From JBHIYN01 sp041984235 (GTDB lineage Bacteria > Pseudomonadota > Gammaproteobacteria > Ga0077536), in assembly GCA_041984235.1 (NCBI GenBank), contig JBHIYN010000020.1:29699-93698 (forward strand): a DNA stretch of 64,000 bases, read 5' to 3'. The stretch's first letter is position 1. The number at the start of each line of letters is the position of its first letter. Of the stretch, positions 44,725-53,951 are shown in pieces. Below the pieces are notes generated by a model. It made no database searches. It was not told the DNA's origin and saw only the letters and a list, made by a program, of their open reading frames with translations. The position numbers and the translations under genes are program-made.

Positions 44725-45579
44725 GTGGCAGTGGAGTTCCGCCATGCCGAGGCTGATCTCGGCGCGGTACGCCTGCACTACGTGACGGCCGGCCGCGGCG
44801 ACCCGCTGGTGCTGCTGCACGGCTGGCCGCAGAGCTGGTTCGAATGGCGCGCCGTGATCGAGGCGCTGGCCGACACCTGCACCCTGATTGCGCCCGACCT
44901 GCGCGGCCTCGGCGACTCTTCGCGACCGGCGAGCGGCTACGATACCGACACCCTGGCCGCCGACGTCTGGGCGCTGGTACACGATCACCTGGGGCATGCA
45001 CGCTTTGCCGTTGCCGGCCACGACTGGGGCGGGCCGGTAGCCTTCGCGCTCGCCGCCGCCCACCGCGAAGCAGTCAGTCACCTGGCGATCATCGATGTCG
45101 CCATCCCGGGCGACGGCGCGGCCAACATCAGCCAGGGCGGCCGGCGCTGGCATCACGCGTTCCACCAGACCCCGGCGCTGCCCGAAGCGCTGATCGCCGG
45201 GCGCGAGGATCTCTACCTCGGCTGGTTCTACCGCACGTTCGGCGCCACCCCGCAGGCCGTTCCGCCCGACGCCGTCAGCGAGTACCTGCGCACCTACCGT
45301 CATCCCGAGGCGTTGCGCGCGGGATTCGAGTATTACCGCAACATCCCGCGGGACATCGAGCTGAACCAGGCCCACCTTGCACGCGGCAGGCTGCCGATGC
45401 CGGTGCTCGGCCTCGGCGGCACCCAGGGCTGGGGCCGCGGCATGGAAGTCCTGGAGAGCTGCCGGCGCGTTGCTGACAACGTCAGCGGCGGCGTCATCAC
45501 GGATGCGGGACACTGGATCCCCGAAGAGCAGCCCGCGGCACTGGCCGCGGCGCTGCGCGATTTCCTGGCCACGGCCTGA
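44725..45579 (+). CDS. Alpha/beta hydrolase (epoxide hydrolase/haloalkane dehalogenase group)
   Basis: 284 aa from a GTG 4 bp after the molybdoenzyme stop (GTG 44731 possible). LLHGWPQSWFEW forms the oxyanion-side motif, GHDWGGPVA carries the nucleophile Asp100, and DAGHWIPEEQP the catalytic His. An Asp nucleophile points to epoxide hydrolase or dehalogenase chemistry rather than esterase. Tight spacing suggests an operon with the molybdoenzyme and the next genes. Confidence 0.88.
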   Translation: MAVEFRHAEADLGAVRLHYVTAGRGDPLVLLHGWPQSWFEWRAVIEALADTCTLIAPDLRGLGDSSRPASGYDTDTLAADVWALVHDHLGHARFAVAGHDWGGPVAFALAAAHREAVSHLAIIDVAIPGDGAANISQGGRRWHHAFHQTPALPEALIAGREDLYLGWFYRTFGATPQAVPPDAVSEYLRTYRHPEALRAGFEYYRNIPRDIELNQAHLARGRLPMPVLGLGGTQGWGRGMEVLESCRRVADNVSGGVITDAGHWIPEEQPAALAAALRDFLATA

Positions 45580-45614
45580 CGCCGCGACCGCCGACGACGA
45601 GGACAATTCGACCC

Positions 45615-45971
45615 ATGAGCAACGACCAACGCGAGCGGGGCCGCGCCCTGCTGGAGAAGCTGTGCGGCGACGCGGATGCCATCGACGCCTTCCCGGCCAA
45701 GTTCCGCGACTACACCCTGGAACACCTGTTCGGTGACGTCTGGCAGGGCGAGGCGCTGGCACTGCAGGAGCGCTCGCTGGTCACCTGCACCATTCTTACC
45801 GCGCTCGCGCGCGAGCCCGAGCAGCGTTTTCATTTCGCTGCGGCCAAACGGCTCGGCGTGCCGCGCGACAAGCTGCTGGAGATGATCATTCACACCGCGC
45901 ATTACGCGGGCTGGCCGAACGCGGTCGGCGCCGTACGCAGCCTGAACGAGGTGTGGCCGGAAGAGGGCTGA
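45615..45971 (+). CDS. Carboxymuconolactone decarboxylase-family protein
   Basis: 118 aa. LEHLFGDVWQGEALALQERSLV and HFAAAKRLGVPRDKLLEMIIHTAHYAGWPNAV match the CMD/AhpD-like fold. It lacks the CxxC of AhpD, so alkylhydroperoxidase activity is unlikely. Starts 35 bp after the hydrolase with GAGGA. Confidence 0.9.
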   Translation: MSNDQRERGRALLEKLCGDADAIDAFPAKFRDYTLEHLFGDVWQGEALALQERSLVTCTILTALAREPEQRFHFAAAKRLGVPRDKLLEMIIHTAHYAGWPNAVGAVRSLNEVWPEEG

Positions 45972-45981
45972 CCGTCGGCAG

Positions 45982-46635
45982 GTGGTCGATCTCTACTGCG
46001 AACGCCTCGGCCCGGGACTCCTGGGCGAGCCACTCAACGCGCTCAGTAATCTAGCCTTCGTACTGGCCGCGCTGGCGGCACTGCACCTGGCGCGCGAGCG
46101 CGGCCGCCGCGAGGGGCGCTTGCTGGCCGCCCTGCTCGGCGCGATCGGTCTCGGCAGCGCCGCCTTCCACACGTTTGCCAGTGCCTGGGCCGAGTGGCTG
46201 GACGTGCTGCCCATCGTCGCCTTCCAACTCGCCTTACTCGGCTGCTACCTGCGCCGGCTGTGCGGCATCGGGCCGACAGCGGTCGCGATCGCGCTGGGCG
46301 CGTTCACGCTCGCCCTCGCGCTCGCCGCGAGCCGCCCCGACCTCGCCAACGGCTCGCTCGGCTACCTGCCGGCGGCGCTGGTGCTGGCGGCGCTGGGATT
46401 CGATCACTGGCGCGCGGAGGGCAGCGCGCGGCTGGCGGCGGCCGCCGCGCTGTTCGCGCTCTCGCTCACCGCGCGCAGCGTCGACAACGCGTGGTGCCCG
46501 ACGTGGCCGTGGGGCACGCACTGGATCTGGCACCTGCTGAATGCCGTGGTGCTCTACGCCGTGCTGAGCGCCTACCTCACCAGTCGCCGACAGCCACCGC
46601 AGCCGGCCGCGCGCCGTCCGCTGGCCCTGGCCTAG
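45982..46635 (+). CDS. Ceramidase-family (CREST) membrane protein
   Basis: 217 aa from a GTG 10 bp after the previous gene. VDLYCERLGPGLLGEPLNALSN at the start, GSAAFHTFASAWAEWLDVLP, and WGTHWIWHLLNAVVLY near the end carry the conserved Ser/His/Asp residues of the alkaline ceramidase-like superfamily; seven helices are predicted by eye. Bacterial members act on unknown lipids. It overlaps the convergent sulfurtransferase by 4 bp. Confidence 0.82.
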   Translation: MVDLYCERLGPGLLGEPLNALSNLAFVLAALAALHLARERGRREGRLLAALLGAIGLGSAAFHTFASAWAEWLDVLPIVAFQLALLGCYLRRLCGIGPTAVAIALGAFTLALALAASRPDLANGSLGYLPAALVLAALGFDHWRAEGSARLAAAAALFALSLTARSVDNAWCPTWPWGTHWIWHLLNAVVLYAVLSAYLTSRRQPPQPAARRPLALA

Positions 46636-47504
46636 GGCTCGCTGCCGAGCTTGAGCGGCAGCGCTTCGTCGCGCACCCACTCGGACATGGAGCCGTCGTA
46701 GACCGCGACCTTCTTCTGGCCGCACAGTTCCAGCGCGAGGCAGTCCATGGTCGCGGAGATGCCGCCGCCGCAGTAGGTGATGACCTGCCCGGTCTCCAGC
46801 GCACCGCTCGCCTGGAACAGCTCACGCAGCTTCTCCGGCGGCAGGAACTCGCCGCTGTCGGGATCGATGAGGCTGCCGTAGTAGACGTTGTGCGTGCCGG
46901 GCAGGTGCCCGGGCCGGCCATACTGGTTCTTCTCGCCCGAATACACCTCCGGCGCGAGTGCGTTCAGGGTCACCGGGGAGCCGCGCTCGATCATGTCCAG
47001 CATGGCGGCCTTGTCGACCCACATGGCAGGACGTGCCTGCACGCTCAGCGTGCCCGGCGCGTGCGCCGGCGGCTGGTCGCTCACCGGGCGCTGCTCGCGC
47101 TGCCACTTTTCCCAGCCGCCGTCGAGCACGGCGACGTTGTCGAAGCCGATCGAGCGCAGCATCCACCACACGCGGGTCGACCACATCGGAAAGCCCTTGT
47201 TGTAGAGGATCACGGCCGTTCCGTCAGCGACACCGTGCCCGGCCATGGTCGCGGCGAAAGTCTCGGCCGGCGGCATCATGAACGGCAGCGGGCTGTCAGC
47301 GTCGGACAGTTCGCCGAGCACGTCGAGAAAGCCGGCGCCGGGGATGTGCGCCGCCGCCCATTCTTCGCGCCCGCTCTCCGGCAGGTAACCAAAGCCGTCC
47401 TGCTTGTGACGCAGGTAGATGGTCGTGTCGAAAATGCGCAGTGCCGGATCGTCGAGATGATCGGCGAGCCAGGCGGTGCTGACCAGCGGGCCTTCGAGCT
47501 GCAT
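46632..47504 (-). CDS. Sulfurtransferase (two rhodanese domains)
   Basis: 290-aa thiosulfate/3-mercaptopyruvate sulfurtransferase. The N-terminal inactive rhodanese domain (VSTAWLADHLDDPALRIFD) is followed by the catalytic domain, with the active Cys in YCGGGISATM (near 240) and GSMSEWVRD. A CGGGISA loop is seen in the TST-like group rather than CGSGVTA of SseA. Start MQLEGPL chosen over upstream frames that read through the repeat. Confidence 0.93.
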   Translation of the reverse strand: MQLEGPLVSTAWLADHLDDPALRIFDTTIYLRHKQDGFGYLPESGREEWAAAHIPGAGFLDVLGELSDADSPLPFMMPPAETFAATMAGHGVADGTAVILYNKGFPMWSTRVWWMLRSIGFDNVAVLDGGWEKWQREQRPVSDQPPAHAPGTLSVQARPAMWVDKAAMLDMIERGSPVTLNALAPEVYSGEKNQYGRPGHLPGTHNVYYGSLIDPDSGEFLPPEKLRELFQASGALETGQVITYCGGGISATMDCLALELCGQKKVAVYDGSMSEWVRDEALPLKLGSEP

Positions 47505-47614
47505 GCGTGTACTCCCCTCGGATGGACTCTGCGCCCGAGTGTACACGCACGCGGCGGCGGGCGGGACAGGCCCCCGGCCTGCCCGGGGCGCCGCGCTCCC
47601 GCAATAACCGGGAC

Positions 47615-47734
47615 GAAAAAGGGGACATGCCACTTTTCCGACGTGCGTGCGATGAACAATGCCCCGGCATCCCTGGCCGGCTTGGGCTTTGCGCTACTGC
47701 CGGGTAGTCGGAAAAGTGGCATGTCCCCTTTTTC
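47615..47734. repeat. 120-bp palindromic element (REP/MITE-like) with perfect 28-bp arms
   Basis: Arms 47615-47642 and 47707-47734 are perfect inverted repeats containing AAAAAGGGGACATGCCAC and its complement, and a 64-bp centre contains a GC stem. The GGGGACA..CCACTTTTC core resembles REP/RAYT-type palindromes of gammaproteobacteria. The remaining gap bases 47505-47614 and 47735-47863 hold no gene that I can support. Confidence 0.75.
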
Positions 47735-47863
47735 CCCGCACTCAGCAGGGGGTGGGAAAGACACCCCGGCAAGGCCGGGGTGTCGCGTTCCCGGAGGAAC
47801 TCGGCCGGGGCAGGTGTGGGTACCCCGGCCGTGCGCAGGATACGCGCGGCGCCGGCGCAGGGA

Positions 47864-48697
47864 TCAGCCGTTGGCCGCGCGCACGAACTGCGCCAGCTCG
47901 CGGTTGAAACGCGGTGCATCCTCGATGAACGGCCCGTGCGCGATATCGTCGTACCAGGAGGGCGTGGCGGTGGCACAGTGCGCGAGTATGTAGTCGGCCA
48001 TCGCCGGCAGTACGGTGATGTCGGCACGCCCCTGCGTCACCAGCGCCGGCACCCGCAGGCTGGCCAGGGCATCGCGGCCATCGACGTCGCGCGCGGCAAG
48101 GCTGGCGCGCACGTCGGGACGCGCGGTCATGTTCCAGCACAGCACGCGTTCGTAGTCGCTGCGCGAGAGCTTGGCCGCGAAGCAGCGCTCGACGAAGCGC
48201 CGCATGGCGTCAATGCTGTGTTCGAGGTCGGGCGAGGTGGCGTCTTCGAAATGCTCGTAGAATCCCGGACCGATCAGCGGCCCGATGGCCTCCTGGCCGA
48301 GCCTGACCGCGGCGCAGACGAAGTTGATGCCGGCGATGCCGTCGTCGCCGTAAGCGCGCACGTAATCGGTCATGACGAGGCCGGCATAGGACCAGCCGAC
48401 CAGCACCGGCCGCTCGAGATGCAGTCCCTCGATGACCGCGGCAATGTCGTCGGCCCACAGCTGGCTGTCGGTGTAGGCCGCTTCCTCCAGCGGCGCTTCG
48501 GACATGCCATGGCCGCGCAGGTCCAGCGCGACCAGGCGGAACTCGCCGGCAAGCTCGCTCTCGACCTGCTTCAGCCAGGTCATGTAGCTTTGCGACCAGC
48601 CATGCACGAAAAGGATGGCCGGCCCGTCCGGCTGCCCCCACTCCATGACGTTGAGCCGCAGCCCGCCGCCGCCGATGATCGTGTGTTGTGCGCGCAT
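47864..48697 (-). CDS. Alpha/beta hydrolase (serine nucleophile)
   Basis: 277 aa. LFVHGWSQSYMTWLKQ, LDLRGHGMSEAP, nucleophile Ser103 in VGWSYAGLV, and HGPFIEDAPRFN with the catalytic His. Similar to chloroperoxidase/arylesterase-type hydrolases. Monocistronic, divergent from the 48794 gene. Confidence 0.9.
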   Translation of the reverse strand: MRAQHTIIGGGGLRLNVMEWGQPDGPAILFVHGWSQSYMTWLKQVESELAGEFRLVALDLRGHGMSEAPLEEAAYTDSQLWADDIAAVIEGLHLERPVLVGWSYAGLVMTDYVRAYGDDGIAGINFVCAAVRLGQEAIGPLIGPGFYEHFEDATSPDLEHSIDAMRRFVERCFAAKLSRSDYERVLCWNMTARPDVRASLAARDVDGRDALASLRVPALVTQGRADITVLPAMADYILAHCATATPSWYDDIAHGPFIEDAPRFNRELAQFVRAANG

Positions 48698-48793
48698 AGT
48701 CCGTACGTCCTGCCCTCGAAAGGCCGTCAGTTTAGCGTGCGCCGGCCATCGCGGCAGCGCATCACGCATAATGGGCGCACCGCCGCTCCCGGA

Positions 48794-49324
48794 ATGACGC
48801 GAATGACCCGATCTGCCCTGCACGCCACCCTGCTCGCGGCGATCCTGTTTGCCGGCAGCGCGCCGGCTGCGGGCTTCGGCAACGACGACATCGCCACCCT
48901 GCTCGGCCGCGTCAGCAGCGAGGTGGTCGGCGCCGATGGGCGCTGGCGGCTGGTCGTCGGCGGACGCGCGGTGACCGTGTCCACCGATCCCGTGCACGAC
49001 CGCGTGCGCATCATGGGTCACGTCACCGCGGCCGAAGCGCTCGACGAGGAACGACTCACGCGCCTCATGCAGGCCAATTTCGACACCGCGCTCGATGCGC
49101 GTTACGCGCTCGCGCGCAACACCCTGTGGAGCGTTTACGTGCATCCGCTAGGGTCGTTGTCCGCGCACGACTTCCTCGCCGCGCTCGGCCAGGTGGTCAA
49201 CCTGGCGGCGACCTTCGGCGGTGCTTACCACTCGGGCCTGCTCGCACCCGCTGGCGCGGACGGCGCGGCGGCAGCCGGGCGCGCCCTGATCGACGAGCTG
49301 CTCGCCAGGGGCCTGGCGCAGTGA
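48794..49324 (+). CDS. Exported protein of unknown function, possibly YbjN/CesT-like fold
   Basis: 176 aa (second ATG at 48803). Signal peptide ALHATLLAAILFAGSAPAA, then a single compact domain: RWRLVVGGRAVTVSTDPVHDRVRIMGHV, then LMQANFDTALDARYALARNTLWSVYVHPL, a pattern like the YbjN/secretion-chaperone fold. Its last 4 bp overlap the GTG of the second molybdoenzyme, implying coupled translation. Function unknown; the fold is a by-eye guess. Confidence 0.72.
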   Translation: MTRMTRSALHATLLAAILFAGSAPAAGFGNDDIATLLGRVSSEVVGADGRWRLVVGGRAVTVSTDPVHDRVRIMGHVTAAEALDEERLTRLMQANFDTALDARYALARNTLWSVYVHPLGSLSAHDFLAALGQVVNLAATFGGAYHSGLLAPAGADGAAAAGRALIDELLARGLAQ

Positions 49325-51414
49325 GCGCGGCGCCGGAGTTCCTGCCCTCGGTCTGCCCGCACGACTGCCCGTCGACCTGCGCGCTGGAGGTCGAGCGCCT
49401 CGCGCCCGATCGCATAGGTCGCGTGCGCGGGGCGGCCGACAACACCTACACCGCGGGTGTCATCTGCAGCAAGGTCGCGCGCTACGCCGAGCGCCTGCAT
49501 CACCCGGACCGCCTCACCACCCCGCTGCGCCGTCGCGGCGCCAGGGGCAGCGGCGGGTTCGAACCTATCAGCTGGGACGACGCGCTCGACGAGGTCGCCG
49601 AGGCCTTCCTGCGCGCCGAGCAGCGCCACGGCGCGGAAACCGTGTGGCCGTATTACTTCGCCGGCACCATGGGCCTGGTGATGCGTGACGGCATCAACCG
49701 CCTGCGCCACGCCAAGCGCTACTCGGGCGAACACCCGACCATCTGCACCACGCTGGCCTGGACCGGCTTCGTCGCCGGCGCCGGCACCCTCGCCGGGGTC
49801 GACCCGCGCGAGATGCGCGAAGCCGACGTGGTCGTCATCTGGGGCACCAACGCGGCCGCCACGCAGGTCAACGTCATGACCCACGCGCTGGAGGCGCGGC
49901 GGCGCGGCGCGCGGCTGGTCGTGATCGACGTGTACGACAATGCAACCGCGAAACAGGCGGACCTCTTCGTCTGCGTGCGCCCGGGAACCGACGGTGCGCT
50001 GGCCTGCGCCCTGATGCACGTGCTGTTCCGCGATGGCCATGCCGACCGCGACTACCTAGCCCGCTACACCGACGCACCGGCGGATCTCGAAGCTCACCTC
50101 GCGACCCGCACCCCGGCCTGGGCCAGCGCCATCTGCGGCGTGCCGGAAGACGTCATCGAATCATTCGCCGCCCTGATCGGCGCACACCCGCGCACCTTCA
50201 TCCGCCTCGGCTACGGTTTCGCCCGCCAGCGCAACGGTGCGGTCAACATGCACGCCGCGGCCAGTGTCGCCGCGGTCAGCGGGGCATGGCGTCACCGTGG
50301 CGGCGGCGTGCTGATGAACAACGGCGCCATCTATCACTGGGACCGCACCCTGATCGACGGGCTCGACGTGCGCGACCCGGACGTGCGACTGCTCGACCAG
50401 TCACGCATCGGCGAGGTGCTGTGTGGCAACGCGGACGCGCTGCACGGCGGGCCGCCGGTCACCGCGCTGCTGGTGCAGAACACCAACCCGATGTCGGTGG
50501 CGCCGGACCTCAATACCGTGCGCCGCGGCTTCGCGCGCGACGATCTCTTCACCTGCGTGCACGAGCAGTTCATGACCGAAACCGCGGCCATGGCCGACAT
50601 CGTGCTGCCGGCGACGATGTTCCTCGAGCACGACGACCTCTACCAGGGCGGCGGCCACCAGCACATCCTGTTCGGCCCGCGCATCGTCGACCCGCCGGGC
50701 GAATGCCGCTCCAACCACGAGGTCATCTGCGCGCTCGCCGACCGTCTCGGCGCCGAGCACCGCGGCTTCGGCATGCAGCCGCGCGAGATCATCGACTGGA
50801 CGCTCAGGGCCTCCGGCTGGGGCGACCTGGAGACCCTCGAACGCGAACGCTGGATCGACGCCCAGCCGCCGTTCGGGCAGGCGCATTTCCTCGACGGCTT
50901 CGCCCATCCCGACCGCCGCTGGCATTTTGCCGTCGACTGGGCTGCACTGGCGCCGGCCGGCTTCGCCCCGGCGGAACGGGTCGCCGCCATGCCGCGCCTG
51001 CCCGACCACTGGGACAGCCTGGAGGCGGCCAGCGGACGCTACCCGTTCCGGCTGGTGACTGCACCGGCGCGACATTTCCTCAACTCATCGTTCAACCAGA
51101 GCCCGACCTCGGTGCGCCGCGAACGGCGGCCGACCGTGCGCCTGCATTCGCGTGACGCACAGCGCCTCGGCATCAGCGACGGCCAGCAGGTGCGCCTGCG
51201 CAACGAGCGCGGCGAGGTGATCCTGCACGCGGCGCTGTTCGACGGCCTGCAGCCGGGGGTGGTCGTGGTCGAGAGCGTGTGGCCCAACCGTGCCTTTCCC
51301 GGCGGGCTCGGCATCAACGCCCTCACGGCGGCCGATCCCGGGGCCCCGATCGGCGGTGCCGTGTTCCACGACAGCCACGTCGCCGTGGAGGCCCTAGCGG
51401 CTTGCCCCAGTTGA
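49321..51414 (+). CDS. Molybdopterin-dependent oxidoreductase (bis-MGD, [4Fe-4S]), second copy of the type
   Basis: 697 aa from a GTG overlapping the upstream stop; no export signal on this subunit. The cluster ligands are Cys12, Cys16, Cys20 and Cys49 (CPHDCPSTC; ICSK). It reads through the same plan as the enzyme at 42699: VVIWGTNAAATQVNVM, FIRLGYGFARQRNGAVNMHA, TETAAMADIVLPATMFLEHDD, FNQSPTSVRRERRPTVRLH and the final cofactor-binding domain. Related but clearly divergent from the first copy. Substrate unknown. Confidence 0.88.
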   Translation: MSAAPEFLPSVCPHDCPSTCALEVERLAPDRIGRVRGAADNTYTAGVICSKVARYAERLHHPDRLTTPLRRRGARGSGGFEPISWDDALDEVAEAFLRAEQRHGAETVWPYYFAGTMGLVMRDGINRLRHAKRYSGEHPTICTTLAWTGFVAGAGTLAGVDPREMREADVVVIWGTNAAATQVNVMTHALEARRRGARLVVIDVYDNATAKQADLFVCVRPGTDGALACALMHVLFRDGHADRDYLARYTDAPADLEAHLATRTPAWASAICGVPEDVIESFAALIGAHPRTFIRLGYGFARQRNGAVNMHAAASVAAVSGAWRHRGGGVLMNNGAIYHWDRTLIDGLDVRDPDVRLLDQSRIGEVLCGNADALHGGPPVTALLVQNTNPMSVAPDLNTVRRGFARDDLFTCVHEQFMTETAAMADIVLPATMFLEHDDLYQGGGHQHILFGPRIVDPPGECRSNHEVICALADRLGAEHRGFGMQPREIIDWTLRASGWGDLETLERERWIDAQPPFGQAHFLDGFAHPDRRWHFAVDWAALAPAGFAPAERVAAMPRLPDHWDSLEAASGRYPFRLVTAPARHFLNSSFNQSPTSVRRERRPTVRLHSRDAQRLGISDGQQVRLRNERGEVILHAALFDGLQPGVVVVESVWPNRAFPGGLGINALTAADPGAPIGGAVFHDSHVAVEALAACPS

Positions 51415-51481
51415 CCGCGATCAAAGCGCGGATCGGACCGAAACATTACCGTCCTGTGACATCCGGGCAGAGGTAGAAGAC

Positions 51482-52957
51482 ATGTTCGAAGCAGCCGAAC
51501 TGGGGCGCAAGGTCTCGAAGAGTGATTTCGACGAGCGCGAGCCGACGGTCCACTCGGAGCTGCTGATGGTGCAGCGCCGCCTGCGTGAGGCCGACTTCCC
51601 GGTCATCGTCATCGTTTCCGGTGTCGAGGGCGCCGGCAAGGGCGGCGTGGTCAGCCTGATCCACAAGTGGATGGACGTGCGTGGCCTGGAGACCAACGCG
51701 TTCTGGGATCCGACCGACGAGGAACGCATGCGGCCGCGCTTCTGGAAGTTCTGGCGCGCGCTGCCGCCGCACGGCAAGACCGGCATCCTGTTCGGTTCCT
51801 GGTATACCCAGCCCATCATCGACACCGTGCTCGGCAACATCGACCAGGACAAGTTCGACCGCGAGCTCGAACGCATCCGGCATTTCGAGGACATGCTGGT
51901 CGACGACGGCGCGCTGATCATCAAGCTCTGGTTCCACCTCTCCAAGAAGGACCAGCTCAAACGCCTGAAAGCCGACGCCAAGGGCAAAGGCGGCAAGATC
52001 TCGCCGCTGACCAAGTCCTTCTCCAAGCGCTACGACGCCTTCGCGCTGGTCTCGGAGCGGGCGCTGCGCAAGACCGACGTCGGCCACTCACCGTGGCACG
52101 TGGTCGAAGCCGGCAACCGACGCTACCGCGACCTCAAGGTCGGCGAGATCCTGCTCGACCGCATTCGCCTGCGCCTCGACCAGCCGCCGCCGTCCAGCGG
52201 GCGGGTCACGACCAGCTCACCCGCCCTGCAGCGCCAGGGCGAGCCCAGCGTGCTGACCGCGGTGCCGCTAGACCGCACGGTCAGCGACAAGGCGTACCGC
52301 AAGGCGATCAAGAACTACCAGAACGAGCTCTACGCGCTGGCGTGGAAAGCGCACGCCCGCGGACTGAACACGGTCGGCGTCTTCGAAGGTTGGGACGCGG
52401 CCGGCAAGGGCGGCGCGATCCGGCGCATCACGCAGGCCATGGACGCGCGCCTGTACCGCGTCATATCGGTTGCCGCACCGACCGACGAGGAGCGCGCGCA
52501 CCATTACCTGTGGCGCTTCTGGCGTCACATCCCCCGCGACGGCTATCACACCATCTACGACCGCTCGTGGTACGGGCGCGTGCTGGTCGAGCGGGTCGAG
52601 GGTTTTGCCGAACCGATCGAGTGGCAGCGGGCCTACAACGAGATCAACTCCTTCGAGGAGCAACTCGTCGAGCATGGTACGGTGGTGATGAAATTCTGGG
52701 TGCACATCGACGCGGACGAACAGCTCAGGCGCTTTCGCGAACGCGAGCAGACGGTCTGGAAGCAGCACAAGATCACCGACGAGGACTGGCGCAACCGCGA
52801 ACGCTGGGACGACTACGAGCGCGCCGTGACCGACATGGTCGCGCGCACGTCGACCGAGATCGCCCCCTGGAGCCTGGTGCCCGGCAACGACAAGCGCGTC
52901 GCCCGCATCGAGGTACTGCAGACCTACTGCGAGCGGCTCACCCGCGCACTCGACTGA
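51482..52957 (+). CDS. Two-domain PPK2-family polyphosphate kinase (polyphosphate:AMP phosphotransferase type)
   Basis: 491 aa, two PPK2 domains in tandem. Walker A motifs GVEGAGKGG (47-55) and GWDAAGKGG (near 303), with Walker B-like DRSWYGRVLVERVEGF in the second. The tandem form corresponds to class II (Pap) enzymes that phosphorylate AMP to ADP with polyphosphate. AGAGGTAGA precedes the ATG. It converges on the cyclase gene with a 9-bp gap. Confidence 0.93.
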   Translation: MFEAAELGRKVSKSDFDEREPTVHSELLMVQRRLREADFPVIVIVSGVEGAGKGGVVSLIHKWMDVRGLETNAFWDPTDEERMRPRFWKFWRALPPHGKTGILFGSWYTQPIIDTVLGNIDQDKFDRELERIRHFEDMLVDDGALIIKLWFHLSKKDQLKRLKADAKGKGGKISPLTKSFSKRYDAFALVSERALRKTDVGHSPWHVVEAGNRRYRDLKVGEILLDRIRLRLDQPPPSSGRVTTSSPALQRQGEPSVLTAVPLDRTVSDKAYRKAIKNYQNELYALAWKAHARGLNTVGVFEGWDAAGKGGAIRRITQAMDARLYRVISVAAPTDEERAHHYLWRFWRHIPRDGYHTIYDRSWYGRVLVERVEGFAEPIEWQRAYNEINSFEEQLVEHGTVVMKFWVHIDADEQLRRFREREQTVWKQHKITDEDWRNRERWDDYERAVTDMVARTSTEIAPWSLVPGNDKRVARIEVLQTYCERLTRALD

Positions 52958-52966
52958 GCTTCCGGC

Positions 52967-53872
52967 TCACTCGCAGCGGTAACGGGCGGTAGCCGCCGCG
53001 TCGCGCGTGGTGGTGTTGCCGAAGATCAGCACGCCGCGGCCCTCCAGCAGCCCCTCCTCGCGCCGCAGGTGCACGGTCTCACCGCCGTCGGGCGCGATCA
53101 GCGTCCCGTTGATGCTCGCGTCGCGCAGTACGAAGCGGCCGTGGCGGTACTCGATCTCGGCGTGACGGCGCGAAGTGAAGCGGCTGCCGGTGACGATGTC
53201 GTTGCCGGCGATCCGGCCGATCCGGCAATGCCGGTTGTCGGCATCGACGCGCAGCTCGCGTCCGCCGTGCTCCAGCACCAGGCAGGTGTGCCCGGGCGGC
53301 GCGGTCTGCGGCGCGGCGTGGAACTGGGTGACCTCGTCGCTCTCTTCCCAGCTCAGCTTGTGCACCGGCAGGGCGGCACCGTCGGCGCACGATTCGAGCG
53401 TATCGAGAAGCTGGCAGTCGACCGCGAGCGCCCCCGGCAACCCCTCCAGGACGTCGCCCGAGAGCAGGATCTCCTCGGCCTGCGCCAGGCCGATGACCTG
53501 CTGGGCGATCGCCGGGGTGGCGCCGACCAGGTTCCTGCCGCGCCATTCGGCGACGCCGTAATGGCAGCCAATCTTGACTTTCAGGGCGCCGCTGCGGAAA
53601 CGCGCCGCGTCACTCGCCTCGCGCAGGCACTCGTGCATCTCGATGGCCGCGGCGACGGCGCGCTGCGGGATCGGAAACACGCATTCGACTTCGTCACCGA
53701 TGGTTTTCAGCAGGCGCCCGTCGTGACGGCCGGCGACCTCGGCCAGCAACGCCAGGCAGGCCGCGATGTCGGCCCGCGCCACGCTGTCGCCGACGCGTTC
53801 ATACAGCCGCGTGCTGCCGCTGACGTCGGCGTAGAGCACGGCCAGCTTGTGCAGCGTGACGTCTTCGCCCAT
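52967..53872 (-). CDS. Class III nucleotide cyclase-like domain fused to FHA domain
   Basis: 301 aa. Residues 8-170 are an adenylate/guanylate cyclase domain (VLYADVSGSTRLYERVGD; LKTIGDEVECVF, both metal Asp present). Residues ~200-295 are an FHA phosphothreonine-binding domain (CRIGRIAGNDIV, TSRRHAEIEY, DASINGTLI). No membrane helix. It follows a FecR-SPOR gene by 79 bp on the same strand. Whether it makes cAMP or only senses is unknown. Confidence 0.88.
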   Translation of the reverse strand: MGEDVTLHKLAVLYADVSGSTRLYERVGDSVARADIAACLALLAEVAGRHDGRLLKTIGDEVECVFPIPQRAVAAAIEMHECLREASDAARFRSGALKVKIGCHYGVAEWRGRNLVGATPAIAQQVIGLAQAEEILLSGDVLEGLPGALAVDCQLLDTLESCADGAALPVHKLSWEESDEVTQFHAAPQTAPPGHTCLVLEHGGRELRVDADNRHCRIGRIAGNDIVTGSRFTSRRHAEIEYRHGRFVLRDASINGTLIAPDGGETVHLRREEGLLEGRGVLIFGNTTTRDAAATARYRCE

Positions 53873-53951
53873 GTGCGGCGCCTCCCGTCCGCTGTGCAAT
53901 CCGAGGTCCGCACATTATCGGGGCGCGCAGCGTACACGCCGCTGACGCCGA

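Noticed and set aside
46194..47993. Long plus-strand frame across the sulfurtransferase and palindrome
   Set aside because: Reads through two genuine genes and the repeat; no coherent protein signature.
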